Part shown: one piece after another, positions 31,478 through 38,956 of the stretch
Layout: each line of letters starts with the position of its first letter
Numbering within the stretch: the first letter of the stretch is position 1
Source of the DNA: Ectopseudomonas alcaliphila
Lineage (GTDB): Bacteria; Pseudomonadota; Gammaproteobacteria; Pseudomonadales; Pseudomonadaceae
NCBI RefSeq assembly: GCF_900101755.1
Contig: NZ_FNAE01000006.1
Span: forward strand, 186,001-250,000
DNA: 64,000 nt
Direction: 5' to 3'
Position numbers and translations under genes: made by a program
The notes under the pieces: generated by a model
The model's input: only the letters and a program-made list of their open reading frames with translations
What the model was told of the DNA's origin: nothing
Database searches by the model: none

Positions 31478-31991
31478 TCACGCCTGGGCGAAGCATCTGA
31501 CCGGCATCACCGGCAAGCAGATTGCCAACGGTCTGGCCCAGCTCGGTGGCCTGAACAACGACGGATGGCCACCGAGCGCAACGCAGTTCCGCAGCATGTG
31601 CCTGCAGATGCCTGGTATGCCCAGTGAGTCCGAAGCCTGGGAACAGGCACTACGCGGCGAGTACAGCCACGACATCGTGCGCATCGCTGCAGAGAAGACA
31701 GGGACCTTCGACCTCAAGTCCGGGCGACTGACCGACAAGGCCCTACGTGAACGCTTCAACCGCAATTTCGCCATTGTCAGGGCTCGCGCCGTCATGGGTA
31801 AGCCGCTGGACGACAGCATTCCCGATGGCATCGAGCACGAGGAAAAGACCCCGATGCAGGTCCAGTACGCACATACGCACCAGCAGGCCCGCGACCTGAT
31901 CACCGCGCAGAACATCCCAACGGACGGCCAGCAGGCTCGCAAGCTGCTGCTGGCACGGATGGGTATCAAACGGGGAGACCAACATGCATGA
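31254..31991 (+). CDS. Phage replication protein (P-like helicase loader)
   Basis: A 245-residue protein in the position of lambda P. The central segment, LWKTMVETYGHRWTANFGAK and ITGKQIANGLAQLGG, is the pattern of phage replication protein P, which delivers DnaB to the origin. It starts at ATG 31254, 224 bases inside the O-like gene in another frame, with GAGG upstream. The N-terminal 45 residues are serine- and lysine-rich and low complexity. A later start is possible, but none has a better ribosome site. Confidence 0.78.
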   Translation: MDNHDPKKPQHAGALASVHSLPSSKSKPQSQSNEQSSPSQVEPLSLILMEKLWKTMVETYGHRWTANFGAKPRPDHAWAKHLTGITGKQIANGLAQLGGLNNDGWPPSATQFRSMCLQMPGMPSESEAWEQALRGEYSHDIVRIAAEKTGTFDLKSGRLTDKALRERFNRNFAIVRARAVMGKPLDDSIPDGIEHEEKTPMQVQYAHTHQQARDLITAQNIPTDGQQARKLLLARMGIKRGDQHA

Positions 31992-32427
31992 CCTCAAGCC
32001 AGTTTCGTTCGTGGTGCCAGGGGAGCCGGTAGGGAAGGGCAGGCCACGGGTCGGCAAGGTCGGCAACCATGCGCGCCTGTTCACGCCGAAGAAGACGGCC
32101 AACTATGAGTCGTTGATCGCCGTGGTGGCGCAGCAGGCCATGGCCGAACGCGAGCTGATCGCCGGCCCGGTGCTGATGGAGCTGCGCATCGTTCTTCCGG
32201 TGGCCGCGTCCTGGTCGAAGAAGAAGGCCGCCGCCGCGCTCGCCGGCGAGGTGATGCCGACCAAGAAGCCGGACGCCGACAACGTGCTCAAGGCTATCTG
32301 CGACGGCATCAACGGCATCGTCTTCCGCGATGATGTCCAGGTGGTGAACGTGTCCATGTCCAAGCGCTTCGGCGATACGCCTGGCGTTTCGGTCCGTGTC
32401 GTTCCGCTGGTGGGGGAGTGTTCGTGA
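31984..32427 (+). CDS. rusA: RusA-family Holliday junction resolvase
   Basis: A 147-residue homodimeric endonuclease that cuts four-way junctions made during phage recombination or packaging. The start VSFVVPGEPVGKGRPRVG and the metal-binding motifs KPDADNVLKAICDGING and FRDDVQVV are diagnostic. It overlaps the P-like gene by eight bases, and its TGA overlaps the next ATG. Confidence 0.93.
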   Translation: MHDLKPVSFVVPGEPVGKGRPRVGKVGNHARLFTPKKTANYESLIAVVAQQAMAERELIAGPVLMELRIVLPVAASWSKKKAAAALAGEVMPTKKPDADNVLKAICDGINGIVFRDDVQVVNVSMSKRFGDTPGVSVRVVPLVGECS

Positions 32428-32732
32428 TGGATTTAGTGGGTGGAATGGCGGCTGACCTGGCCGCGTCTGCGTACAAGATCACCGATGCCGCTGTTTTAGA
32501 TGCGGTGAACGGCCGTATCGGGAAAGCCATTGCCATCGATGCGATGAAAGCCAGGATGCACGCGCGCAAGTACCCGGAGTTCACTGACTTCTTTCTGGAT
32601 GGGTTGGCGCTGATCAGGGTGTATGCGCCGACTCTGAAGATGGAAGGCGGGTCGATCACCGTGGTGGTGAAGCATGAGCGCCTTGTCGCTCAGCCTGACC
32701 CAGCCTCGCGCGCGTGCGCGTTTGGGGGCTAG
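32427..32732 (+). CDS. Hypothetical phage protein after rusA
   Basis: A 101-residue helical protein starting MDLVGGMAADLAASAYK. GGGGGAG lies eight bases before ATG 32427, which overlaps the rusA stop as TGATG. Its end overlaps the next gene by 59 bases. The place and size are those of late-gene regulators in some phages, but there is no motif to support that. Confidence 0.6.
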   Translation: MDLVGGMAADLAASAYKITDAAVLDAVNGRIGKAIAIDAMKARMHARKYPEFTDFFLDGLALIRVYAPTLKMEGGSITVVVKHERLVAQPDPASRACAFGG

Positions 32733-33105
32733 TCAGATGGCCACCGCGGCGAACCAGTACCAGCTCGACCTCGGCATCACCGCCAAGGTTGAGCCGGCTG
32801 TTGTCGCTCGCCCGGTGGCCCCACAGCCTGCGCCAAAGCCTGCTACACGCCGGCAGGAGCTGGATAAGCATCTGGATTGGTTCCAGGTCATCAGCGACCT
32901 GTCGCGCCACGGCTACAGCGCCAAAGCCATCGCCGACCGCGTTGGGGTGCCAAAGTCCACGCTGCTGGGCTGGAAGCAGGGCGCAGAGCCGCGTTACAGC
33001 GAAGGGCGGCGCCTGATCGAGTTCTGGTGCGAGATCACCGGCAAGGCCGAGACCAAGCTGCCCTTGGTCGATGCGTCATGCTGGTGGGCGTACCACGCCA
33101 AATAG
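32674..33105 (+). CDS. Helix-turn-helix protein, candidate late regulator
   Basis: A 143-residue protein. The second half has a clear helix-turn-helix: DLSRHGYSAKAIADRVGVPK and STLLGWKQG. The N-terminal 60 residues are proline- and alanine-rich. The alternative start ATG 32737 (MATAANQYQL) would remove the overlap with the gene before. It lies exactly between early/replication genes and the virion genes, where Q-type or other late activators sit. Its TAG stop is part of the first copy of the 14-nt hairpin repeat. The role is inferred. Confidence 0.65.
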   Translation: MSALSLSLTQPRARARLGASQMATAANQYQLDLGITAKVEPAVVARPVAPQPAPKPATRRQELDKHLDWFQVISDLSRHGYSAKAIADRVGVPKSTLLGWKQGAEPRYSEGRRLIEFWCEITGKAETKLPLVDASCWWAYHAK

Positions 33106-33118
33106 TCGGGAACCCGTC
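33105..33118 (+). repeat. 14-nt hairpin repeat, copy 1
   Basis: GTCGGGAACCCGTC, fused to the TAG stop of the helix-turn-helix gene. Consensus of the five copies is GTCGG-GAAN-CCGNC, a five-pair stem with a GAAN loop (one mismatch here). Confidence 0.75.
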
Positions 33119-33175
33119 CACCCCATCCGCTGATGCTGGCCCTCGTTGATCACCCAACCGAACGAGGACAGCGCG

Positions 33176-33586
33176 ATGCCAGCTCCCGAGACCCTGAATA
33201 TCCAGCAGCCTGGCGAGCCCGCCAAGGCAAGCACCGAGACCGGTGACACCAGTGGCCAGCAGACGCAACAGGTCACCACGACTACCGAGGCCCCTGCAGC
33301 GCCGGCTTACAAAGCGATCCACAAGGGCGGTGGCAAACACATCATCGTCGATGCCGATGGCAACCAGGTCGGCGACTTCCGTGGCGACAAGAACGAAGCA
33401 GCGGCAGAGATTGCCCGTCTGGTTGCCGGTGGCGAGCCGCTGACCAAGCCTGCACCGCCTGCCAACGACCAGGGCGACGAGCCGTCCGCCAAGGCCAGCA
33501 CTGCCAACGTCGACCCCTTCAAGATCAAGCAGCCCGTGCTCACCGAAGAGGGCTGGGTGTGCCCGGCGCCCAAGGTGGAGGGCTGA
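33176..33586 (+). CDS. Hypothetical protein at the head of the virion operon
   Basis: A 136-residue, low-complexity, threonine-, alanine- and proline-rich protein. Its middle carries a small ordered stretch (YKAIHKGGGKHIIVDADGNQ) and its end is KQPVLTEEGWVCPAPKVEG. ACGAGGACA precedes ATG 33176. Similar proteins precede portal genes in related podophages. Function unknown; a virion-associated protein is possible. Confidence 0.62.
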   Translation: MPAPETLNIQQPGEPAKASTETGDTSGQQTQQVTTTTEAPAAPAYKAIHKGGGKHIIVDADGNQVGDFRGDKNEAAAEIARLVAGGEPLTKPAPPANDQGDEPSAKASTANVDPFKIKQPVLTEEGWVCPAPKVEG

Positions 33587-33589
33587 TCC

Positions 33590-33808
33590 ATGGGGAGCAA
33601 ACCGAAAAAGCCCAAGGTGGTCGAGCAGCCAGACCCGAAGGTCGAGGCCGAGAAGGCAGCCAACGAGGCGGCCGCCAAAGCCAACACCGAACAGGCCACG
33701 CGCAAGAAGCGCAAGGCCGATAGCTCGCTGCTGTCCAGTGCCGGTGGCGCCCGTGGCGACCTGTCCGGCTCCCTGCTTTCCTCCGGTAAGGACACTCTCG
33801 GCTCATGA
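33590..33808 (+). CDS. Small lysine/alanine-rich phage protein
   Basis: A 72-residue protein with a charged helical front (MGSKPKKPKVVEQPDPKVEA) and a serine/glycine-rich end (LSGSLLSSGKDTLGS). It begins two bases after the previous gene and overlaps the portal start by four bases. The pattern resembles small proteins encoded before the T7-type connector. No motif to name. Confidence 0.6.
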   Translation: MGSKPKKPKVVEQPDPKVEAEKAANEAAAKANTEQATRKKRKADSSLLSSAGGARGDLSGSLLSSGKDTLGS

Positions 33809-35427
33809 GTAATGCAATCGCGGACAAGATCATCAAGCGCCTGGGTGTGCTCAAAGCGTTGCGCCAGCCGCATGAGCCGGTCTGGCGCGATTGCTTTGAC
33901 CATTCGTACCCGATCCGTGGCGATGGCCTGCAGGGGCTGAACCTGAACAACGCCCACGACGTGCAGTCGCGTATCGCCCGGCTGGTGGATTCCACGCTGA
34001 CCGACGCGGCTCGTCTACAGGCGTCGTCGATCATGTCCGGCATCACGCCGGCGAACTCGCGCTGGTTCAGCCTGGACGTTGGCAACGAGAGCGACGACGA
34101 ACGCCGCTGGCTCGACGACAGCGCCCAGGTGCTGTGGGAGAACATCCACGGTGCCAACTTCGACAGCGCCGCTTACGAGGGCATGATCGACGAGGTGTGC
34201 GCCGGCTGGTTCGTGATGTACATCGACCAGGACCGGGAGCGGGGCGGCTTCCAGTTCCAGCTCTGGCCAATCTCGGCGTGCTTCTTGGCGGCCAGCAAGG
34301 AAGGCCAGCCAGTAGACATCGTCTACCGCTGCTACAAGCTCACCGCCGAGCAGGCGCTGAAAGAGTTCGGTGAAGAGAACCTGTCCGCCGATCTGGCCAA
34401 GGCAGCACGCGAGAAGCCCGACGATCAATTTGAGTTCGTGCACGCCATTGAGCCGCGCCCGACCTATGTGGTTGACGCCAAGCTGGCCAAGAACCTGCCG
34501 GTAGCCTCGTACCACATCGAGGTCCAGGGCCGGAAACTGGTGCGCGAGTCCGGGTATCACGAAATGCCGTGCGTTGTGCCGCGCTGGATGATGATCCCGA
34601 ACAGCGTCTATGCCATCGGGCCGGTATCGGATGCGCTGCCTGATGCTCGCACCCTGAATCAGGTGGTGCGCATGGAGCTGGCCGCAGCCGATCTGGCAAT
34701 CGCTGGCATGTGGATCGCCGAGGACGATGGCGTGCTCAACCCGCGTACAGTCAAGATCGGCCCGCGCAAGGTCATCGTGGCCAACAGCGTCGACAGCATG
34801 AAGCCGCTGCAGAGTGGCTCTGATTTCAACGTGTCGTTCACCAAGGCCGATCAGCTCCGGTCGCAGATTCGCAAGATCATGATGGCCGACCAGCTGCAGC
34901 CCCAAGACGGCCCAGCCATGACCGCCACTGAGGTGCATGTGCGCGTTGGCCTGATTCGTCAGCTGCTGGGCCCGGTCTATGGCCGCCTGCAGGCCGAGTA
35001 CCTGCAGCCGCTGATTTCCCGTTGCTTCGGCATCGCCTACCGCGCTGGCGTTTTCGCGCCGGCACCAGAGAGCTTGGTCGACCGAGACTTCACCGTCCGC
35101 TACATCAGCCCGCTGGCCCGTGCGCAGAAGCTGGAGGAAGTGACCGCTATCGACCAGTACGTTGCCGGATGCGCTGCAGCTGCACAGATGCAGGCTGGCG
35201 CAGGAATGCAGCCGGACGCGCTCGACAACGTCGACCTGGACGAGGCCGCGCGCTACCGAGGCGAAGCCCTTGGCGTTCCCTCGCAGATCATCCGCAGCGA
35301 AGCGGACGTGGAGGCAAGGCGCGAGCAGCGGGCACAAGAACAGCAGGCAGCCCAGCAGCAACAGGCCGAGATGCAGATGCAGCAGATGGCCGCTCAGGGC
35401 GCCATGCGTCAGGCGGGTGGCCAATGA
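33805..35427 (+). CDS. Portal protein (T7-like head-tail connector)
   Basis: A 540-residue protein forming the dodecameric ring through which DNA enters and leaves the head. The N-terminal RDCFDHSYPIRGDG and SSIMSGITPANSRWFSL segments, the core, and the C-terminal glutamine-rich tail (EQQAAQQQQAEMQMQQM) match the T7 gp8-like connector family. It overlaps the genes on both sides by four bases. Confidence 0.93.
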   Translation: MSNAIADKIIKRLGVLKALRQPHEPVWRDCFDHSYPIRGDGLQGLNLNNAHDVQSRIARLVDSTLTDAARLQASSIMSGITPANSRWFSLDVGNESDDERRWLDDSAQVLWENIHGANFDSAAYEGMIDEVCAGWFVMYIDQDRERGGFQFQLWPISACFLAASKEGQPVDIVYRCYKLTAEQALKEFGEENLSADLAKAAREKPDDQFEFVHAIEPRPTYVVDAKLAKNLPVASYHIEVQGRKLVRESGYHEMPCVVPRWMMIPNSVYAIGPVSDALPDARTLNQVVRMELAAADLAIAGMWIAEDDGVLNPRTVKIGPRKVIVANSVDSMKPLQSGSDFNVSFTKADQLRSQIRKIMMADQLQPQDGPAMTATEVHVRVGLIRQLLGPVYGRLQAEYLQPLISRCFGIAYRAGVFAPAPESLVDRDFTVRYISPLARAQKLEEVTAIDQYVAGCAAAAQMQAGAGMQPDALDNVDLDEAARYRGEALGVPSQIIRSEADVEARREQRAQEQQAAQQQQAEMQMQQMAAQGAMRQAGGQ

Positions 35428-35675
35428 TCCAGCTCACCACCGAGCAGATCGACGCGATGTTCAAGCGCGTGTTCGAAGAGCACCACGAAGGCCGGATCAT
35501 CCTCGAGGTGCTCATTCGTCAGTTCGGCCACGCGAAACCAGCAGTGGAGGGCGGCATCGACGCCGTTCTCAAGACCTACCGCGCCATGGGTAACCGGGAA
35601 GTGGTGGACAACATCGTGCTCCGCATCAACCGCGCCAACGGCGTGAATGACCAACCCGACGAGGAACCAGAATGA
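35424..35675 (+). CDS. Hypothetical phage protein
   Basis: An 83-residue helical protein (MIQLTTEQIDAMFKRVFEEH...). It starts at ATG 35424, which overlaps the portal TGA as ATGA. The frame is open much further upstream, but that part is antiparallel to portal codons and not a gene. No family recognised; it could be a head-assembly helper. Confidence 0.65.
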   Translation: MIQLTTEQIDAMFKRVFEEHHEGRIILEVLIRQFGHAKPAVEGGIDAVLKTYRAMGNREVVDNIVLRINRANGVNDQPDEEPE

Positions 35676-35836
35676 ACGATGCAGCCATAACCAAAGCCAT
35701 GCTGCTTGCCGAGCTGCTTGCCCGCGCCCAGGGCGCACGTAATAACGCGCTTGGCGAGAGCGAGCGAAAATCGCTGGACGCGTCCTGCGAGAAGCTGGCC
35801 AAGGAACTTGAAGCCACCACCGGGGGTGCTGAATGA
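35672..35836 (+). CDS. Small hypothetical phage protein, 54 residues
   Basis: An ATG at 35672 overlaps the previous TGA in ATGA fashion, and the stop at 35834-35836 overlaps the scaffold start in the same way. The product (MNDAAITKAMLLAELLARAQ onward) is a single amphipathic helix followed by a short charged tail. The double overlap argues that it is translated. Confidence 0.6.
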   Translation: MNDAAITKAMLLAELLARAQGARNNALGESERKSLDASCEKLAKELEATTGGAE

Positions 35837-36687
35837 ACCTGTTCATCCACCGCATGATGGGCCACTACCTGATGAACGAGGCGCCGGCAGCCGATGCCCC
35901 ACCTGCTGCAGCTCCCGCAACGCCACCAGCGGCCACACCGCCAGCCGACGGCGGCAACCTGCTGAACCAGGGCGCCGACAACGACTACATCCCCGAGAAG
36001 TACCGCGTCAACGGCGCTGATGGGAAGCTCGACATCAACGCATCCAGCCGCAAGATGGCCGAGGCCTACAGCAACCTGGAGAAGCGCGTTGGCACCGGCG
36101 ATCTGCCTCCCAAGTCCGTCGACGACTACGCGCCGAAGCTGGAGGTCGAGGGCTTCGACTGGGAAGAGTTCAAGAAGGACGAGTCTTCGCAAGCGTTCCT
36201 CAAGGGCGCCCATGCCAAGGGCCTGACCAATGCTCAGGTCGAGTACGTGCTGGGCGAGTACCTCAAGGCAGCGCCGCAGCTGCTGGAGGGTTCTGCGCTA
36301 CTTGATCAGCAGGGCGCTACCGAGGCGCTCAAGGGCGTATGGAAGAGCGACGCCGAGTTCAAGGGCGGCCTGCAGTCGTCATATCGTGCCGTGCAGGGCT
36401 TTGCCGATCAGGGTGAAGGCCTGGGCAGTATGGCCAACCTGATGACCAAGTTCGGCAACGACCCGGACTTCATCGCGTTCACGGCACGCATTGGTCGCGA
36501 GATGAGCGAGGACACCGTCCCGGGTGGCCAGGCAGTGAGCGAGGCGGACTTCACCACGAAGGCCGCAGAGCTGCGCACCAAGCTGCAGGGCATGTCGCAG
36601 GAAGACCCGCAGCGCAAGAGCGTGCAGGCCGAGCTGGAAGCCCTCTACAAGCGCCAATATCCCTCCGGCAACAGCCGATTCAAATAG
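35833..36687 (+). CDS. Capsid scaffolding protein
   Basis: A 284-residue protein between portal and major capsid, the T7 gp9 position. The N-terminal third is proline- and alanine-rich, then mainly helical (SSRKMAEAYSNLEKRVG) with a charged C-terminal helix (SVQAELEALYKRQYP), as expected for a scaffold whose tail binds the capsid. Its TAG stop is part of the second 14-nt hairpin repeat. Confidence 0.82.
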   Translation: MNLFIHRMMGHYLMNEAPAADAPPAAAPATPPAATPPADGGNLLNQGADNDYIPEKYRVNGADGKLDINASSRKMAEAYSNLEKRVGTGDLPPKSVDDYAPKLEVEGFDWEEFKKDESSQAFLKGAHAKGLTNAQVEYVLGEYLKAAPQLLEGSALLDQQGATEALKGVWKSDAEFKGGLQSSYRAVQGFADQGEGLGSMANLMTKFGNDPDFIAFTARIGREMSEDTVPGGQAVSEADFTTKAAELRTKLQGMSQEDPQRKSVQAELEALYKRQYPSGNSRFK

Positions 36688-36700
36688 TCGGGAAACCGAC
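36687..36700 (+). repeat. 14-nt hairpin repeat, copy 2
   Basis: GTCGGGAAACCGAC, a perfect five-pair stem with a GAAA tetraloop, overlapping the scaffold stop by one base. The 165 bases from here to the capsid gene hold no ORF and include an inverted CCTAGTGG/CCACTAGG pair. Confidence 0.8.
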
Positions 36701-36865
36701 CGACCCCCACCGCGACCATCACAGGCAATCCCGCAAGGGCCGGCCTGTGGTGGCGCACAGATACCCGGAAACGCCCCAAGGCTGCAGCGCCGATGCAGTC
36801 AGGTATTCCGGCCCCTAGTGGACACCCGGCAGGCATGAACCCCGATACCACTAGGAGTGAATCTC

Positions 36866-37729
36866 ATGTCCTTCCAGATCACCGAAGCGTTTGTCCAGCA
36901 GTTCGCTGACAACTTCCGTCACCTGGCTCAACAGATGCGTTCGCGTCTGGAGCCCTGCGTCTCCATCGAGCCGAACATCGTCGGCATGTCCAAGTCCATC
37001 AACCGCCTGGGCCAGCGTACCGCGCAGCGCCGCACCCAGCGCCACGGTGACACCCCGATCAACGATCAACCGCACTCGACCCGCTTCGTCGACCTGTTCG
37101 ACTGGGAAGACGGCGACATGATCGACGACCAGGACAAGATCCGCATGCTGGTCGACCCTCAGTCGGATTACGTCAAGGCCATGGTGGCCAGCCTGAACCG
37201 CGCCAAGGACGACGTGATCATCACCGCACTGGGCGGAAACTCGCGCAGCACCACCGGCAACATCGTGTTGCCGAGCGCGCAGAAGATCGCCGTGGGTGGC
37301 ACTGGCCTGACCAAAGCCAAGATCATTCAGGCCCGTCGCCTGTTCCGCAAGAACGAGGCGGACAACCACAACGGTGAGGAACTGTTCATCACCTACACCG
37401 CCGCCGCAGCTGCCGACATCCTGGCCGATGCCACCCTGACTAGCGCCGACTACATGGCCGCCAAGTTCCTGCAGGAAGGCGACGTGGAAGGCAAGTGGAT
37501 GGGCTTCACCTGGATTCCGTCCGAGCGCACCCCGCTGTCCAGCGGTACCCGCATGCTCTACGCCTTCGCGAAGTCCGGCGTAACCCTGGGCAAGGGCGCC
37601 GACATCACCACCAAGGTGGGCGAGGACCCGGGCAAGGGCTTCAACACTCGCGTCTACGCCAAGATGTCCATTGGCTCTGTGCGTGTTGAAGAAGAGAAGG
37701 TCGTGGAGATCGCGGTAACCGAGTCGTAA
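36866..37729 (+). CDS. Major capsid protein
   Basis: A 287-residue HK97-fold candidate following scaffold. Segments such as FVDLFDWEDGDMIDDQDKIR and GKWMGFTWIPSERTPLSSGT are typical of capsid proteins in T7-like temperate podophages. TAGGAG lies six bases before ATG 36866; the GTG at 36857 overlaps that ribosome site and is not used. The short spacers on both sides suggest separate translational control for the most abundant virion protein. Confidence 0.88.
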   Translation: MSFQITEAFVQQFADNFRHLAQQMRSRLEPCVSIEPNIVGMSKSINRLGQRTAQRRTQRHGDTPINDQPHSTRFVDLFDWEDGDMIDDQDKIRMLVDPQSDYVKAMVASLNRAKDDVIITALGGNSRSTTGNIVLPSAQKIAVGGTGLTKAKIIQARRLFRKNEADNHNGEELFITYTAAAAADILADATLTSADYMAAKFLQEGDVEGKWMGFTWIPSERTPLSSGTRMLYAFAKSGVTLGKGADITTKVGEDPGKGFNTRVYAKMSIGSVRVEEEKVVEIAVTES

Positions 37730-37774
37730 GGCTCGGTTGCTCACTCCCCATCAGGATCAGCAGGAGAAATCACC

Positions 37775-38299
37775 ATGGCTGTCGTAACCACCAAATCCAC
37801 CGCCGTCACTGCCGGCGATGCATTCCCGCAAACCAACACCAACCAGAAGATCCACGGCGGTCGCCTGCGCGAGTCGCTGGGCGTCGTCGAGGCTGTATCC
37901 GGCGATTCGATTGGCTCCCAGTACCGCCTGGCCCGCGTCAACTCCGGCGACCGTATCTCGCGCGTGCTGCTGTCGTGCGATGCGATCACCACCTGTGCTG
38001 CTGACGTGGGTGTCTACGACATTGCGTCGGTCAATGCCGGTGCGGTCGTCGACGCTGACTTCTTCGCTTCGGCGCAGTCGCTGGCCAGCGCCCTGGTCAA
38101 CCAGGACGTGACCCACGAAGCCGATGCGGCAGACGCTGGCGCAGGCTTCGGCCTGGCCGATGTCGAGAAGCCGCTGTGGCAGGCACTGGGCCTGGCGTCC
38201 GACCCGGGCAAGCAGTACGACATCGTTGCAACCCTGACCGCCGCCGCTGGCTCTGCCGGCACCGTTGCTCTCAAGGTGCAGTTCGTCAACGGCAACTGA
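37775..38299 (+). CDS. Putative head decoration or minor capsid protein
   Basis: A 174-residue protein starting MAVVTTKSTAVTAGDAFPQT. It is alanine-, valine- and threonine-rich with a beta-sheet pattern and no cysteine cluster. It lies between major capsid and tail tube A, where head-stabilising or decoration proteins sit. The family is not recognised; the role is inferred from position. Confidence 0.6.
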   Translation: MAVVTTKSTAVTAGDAFPQTNTNQKIHGGRLRESLGVVEAVSGDSIGSQYRLARVNSGDRISRVLLSCDAITTCAADVGVYDIASVNAGAVVDADFFASAQSLASALVNQDVTHEADAADAGAGFGLADVEKPLWQALGLASDPGKQYDIVATLTAAAGSAGTVALKVQFVNGN

Positions 38300-38380
38300 T
38301 CATCAGGCCCGCCCGCCAAGGACGGCGAACTATTCAACCGGGGCCGCGTGCCCCGGTTCGTTTATCTGGAGATTGAACCG

Positions 38381-38956
38381 ATGCCCGCGACCGCCGTATC
38401 CATCTGCTCTAACGCGCTGCTCATGCTGGGGGCGCAGACCATCAACGATCTGAACGAAAACAACGACCGGGCCCGGCTGTGCTCAAACATGTACGAGACG
38501 GTGCGTGACGACATGCTGCGCGCCCACCCCTGGAACTGCTCGATCAAGCGCATCCAGCTCGCTCCGGATGCCACCGCTCCAGCGTTCGGCTACCAGTACA
38601 AGTTCACGCTCCCCGGTGACTGGCTGCGCACGCTCGATATCGGCGACTGCTTCGATTACCGCATGGAAGGCCGCCAGATCCTGAGCAATGACGCCTCGCT
38701 CAACCTGCGGTACGTGTTCAAGAACGAAGTGGAATCGACCTGGGACGCGACGCTTGTCAAGGTCGTAACCCTGGCCATGGCCGCCCGCATCGCCTACGCG
38801 ATCACCCAGTCCACCAGCATGGAGCAGTCACGCATGCAGGAACTGGATTACGAGCTGCGCAAGGCCCGCGCCGTGGATGGTCAGGAAGAGCCGCCAGAGA
38901 CGTTCGGTGACTTCCCTCTGCTGCAGGCCCGCCATAGCTACGGGGGGCGCTGGTAA
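38381..38956 (+). CDS. Tail tubular protein A (T7 gp11-like adaptor)
   Basis: A 191-residue adaptor that joins the portal to the tail nozzle. The start AVSICSNALLMLGAQTINDL, the CSNMYETVRDDMLRAHPWNC segment and the mid-region FKNEVESTWDATLVKVV fit the gp11-like gatekeeper family. ATG 38381 follows CTGGAGATTGA. The stop overlaps the next start as TAATG. Confidence 0.9.
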   Translation: MPATAVSICSNALLMLGAQTINDLNENNDRARLCSNMYETVRDDMLRAHPWNCSIKRIQLAPDATAPAFGYQYKFTLPGDWLRTLDIGDCFDYRMEGRQILSNDASLNLRYVFKNEVESTWDATLVKVVTLAMAARIAYAITQSTSMEQSRMQELDYELRKARAVDGQEEPPETFGDFPLLQARHSYGGRW

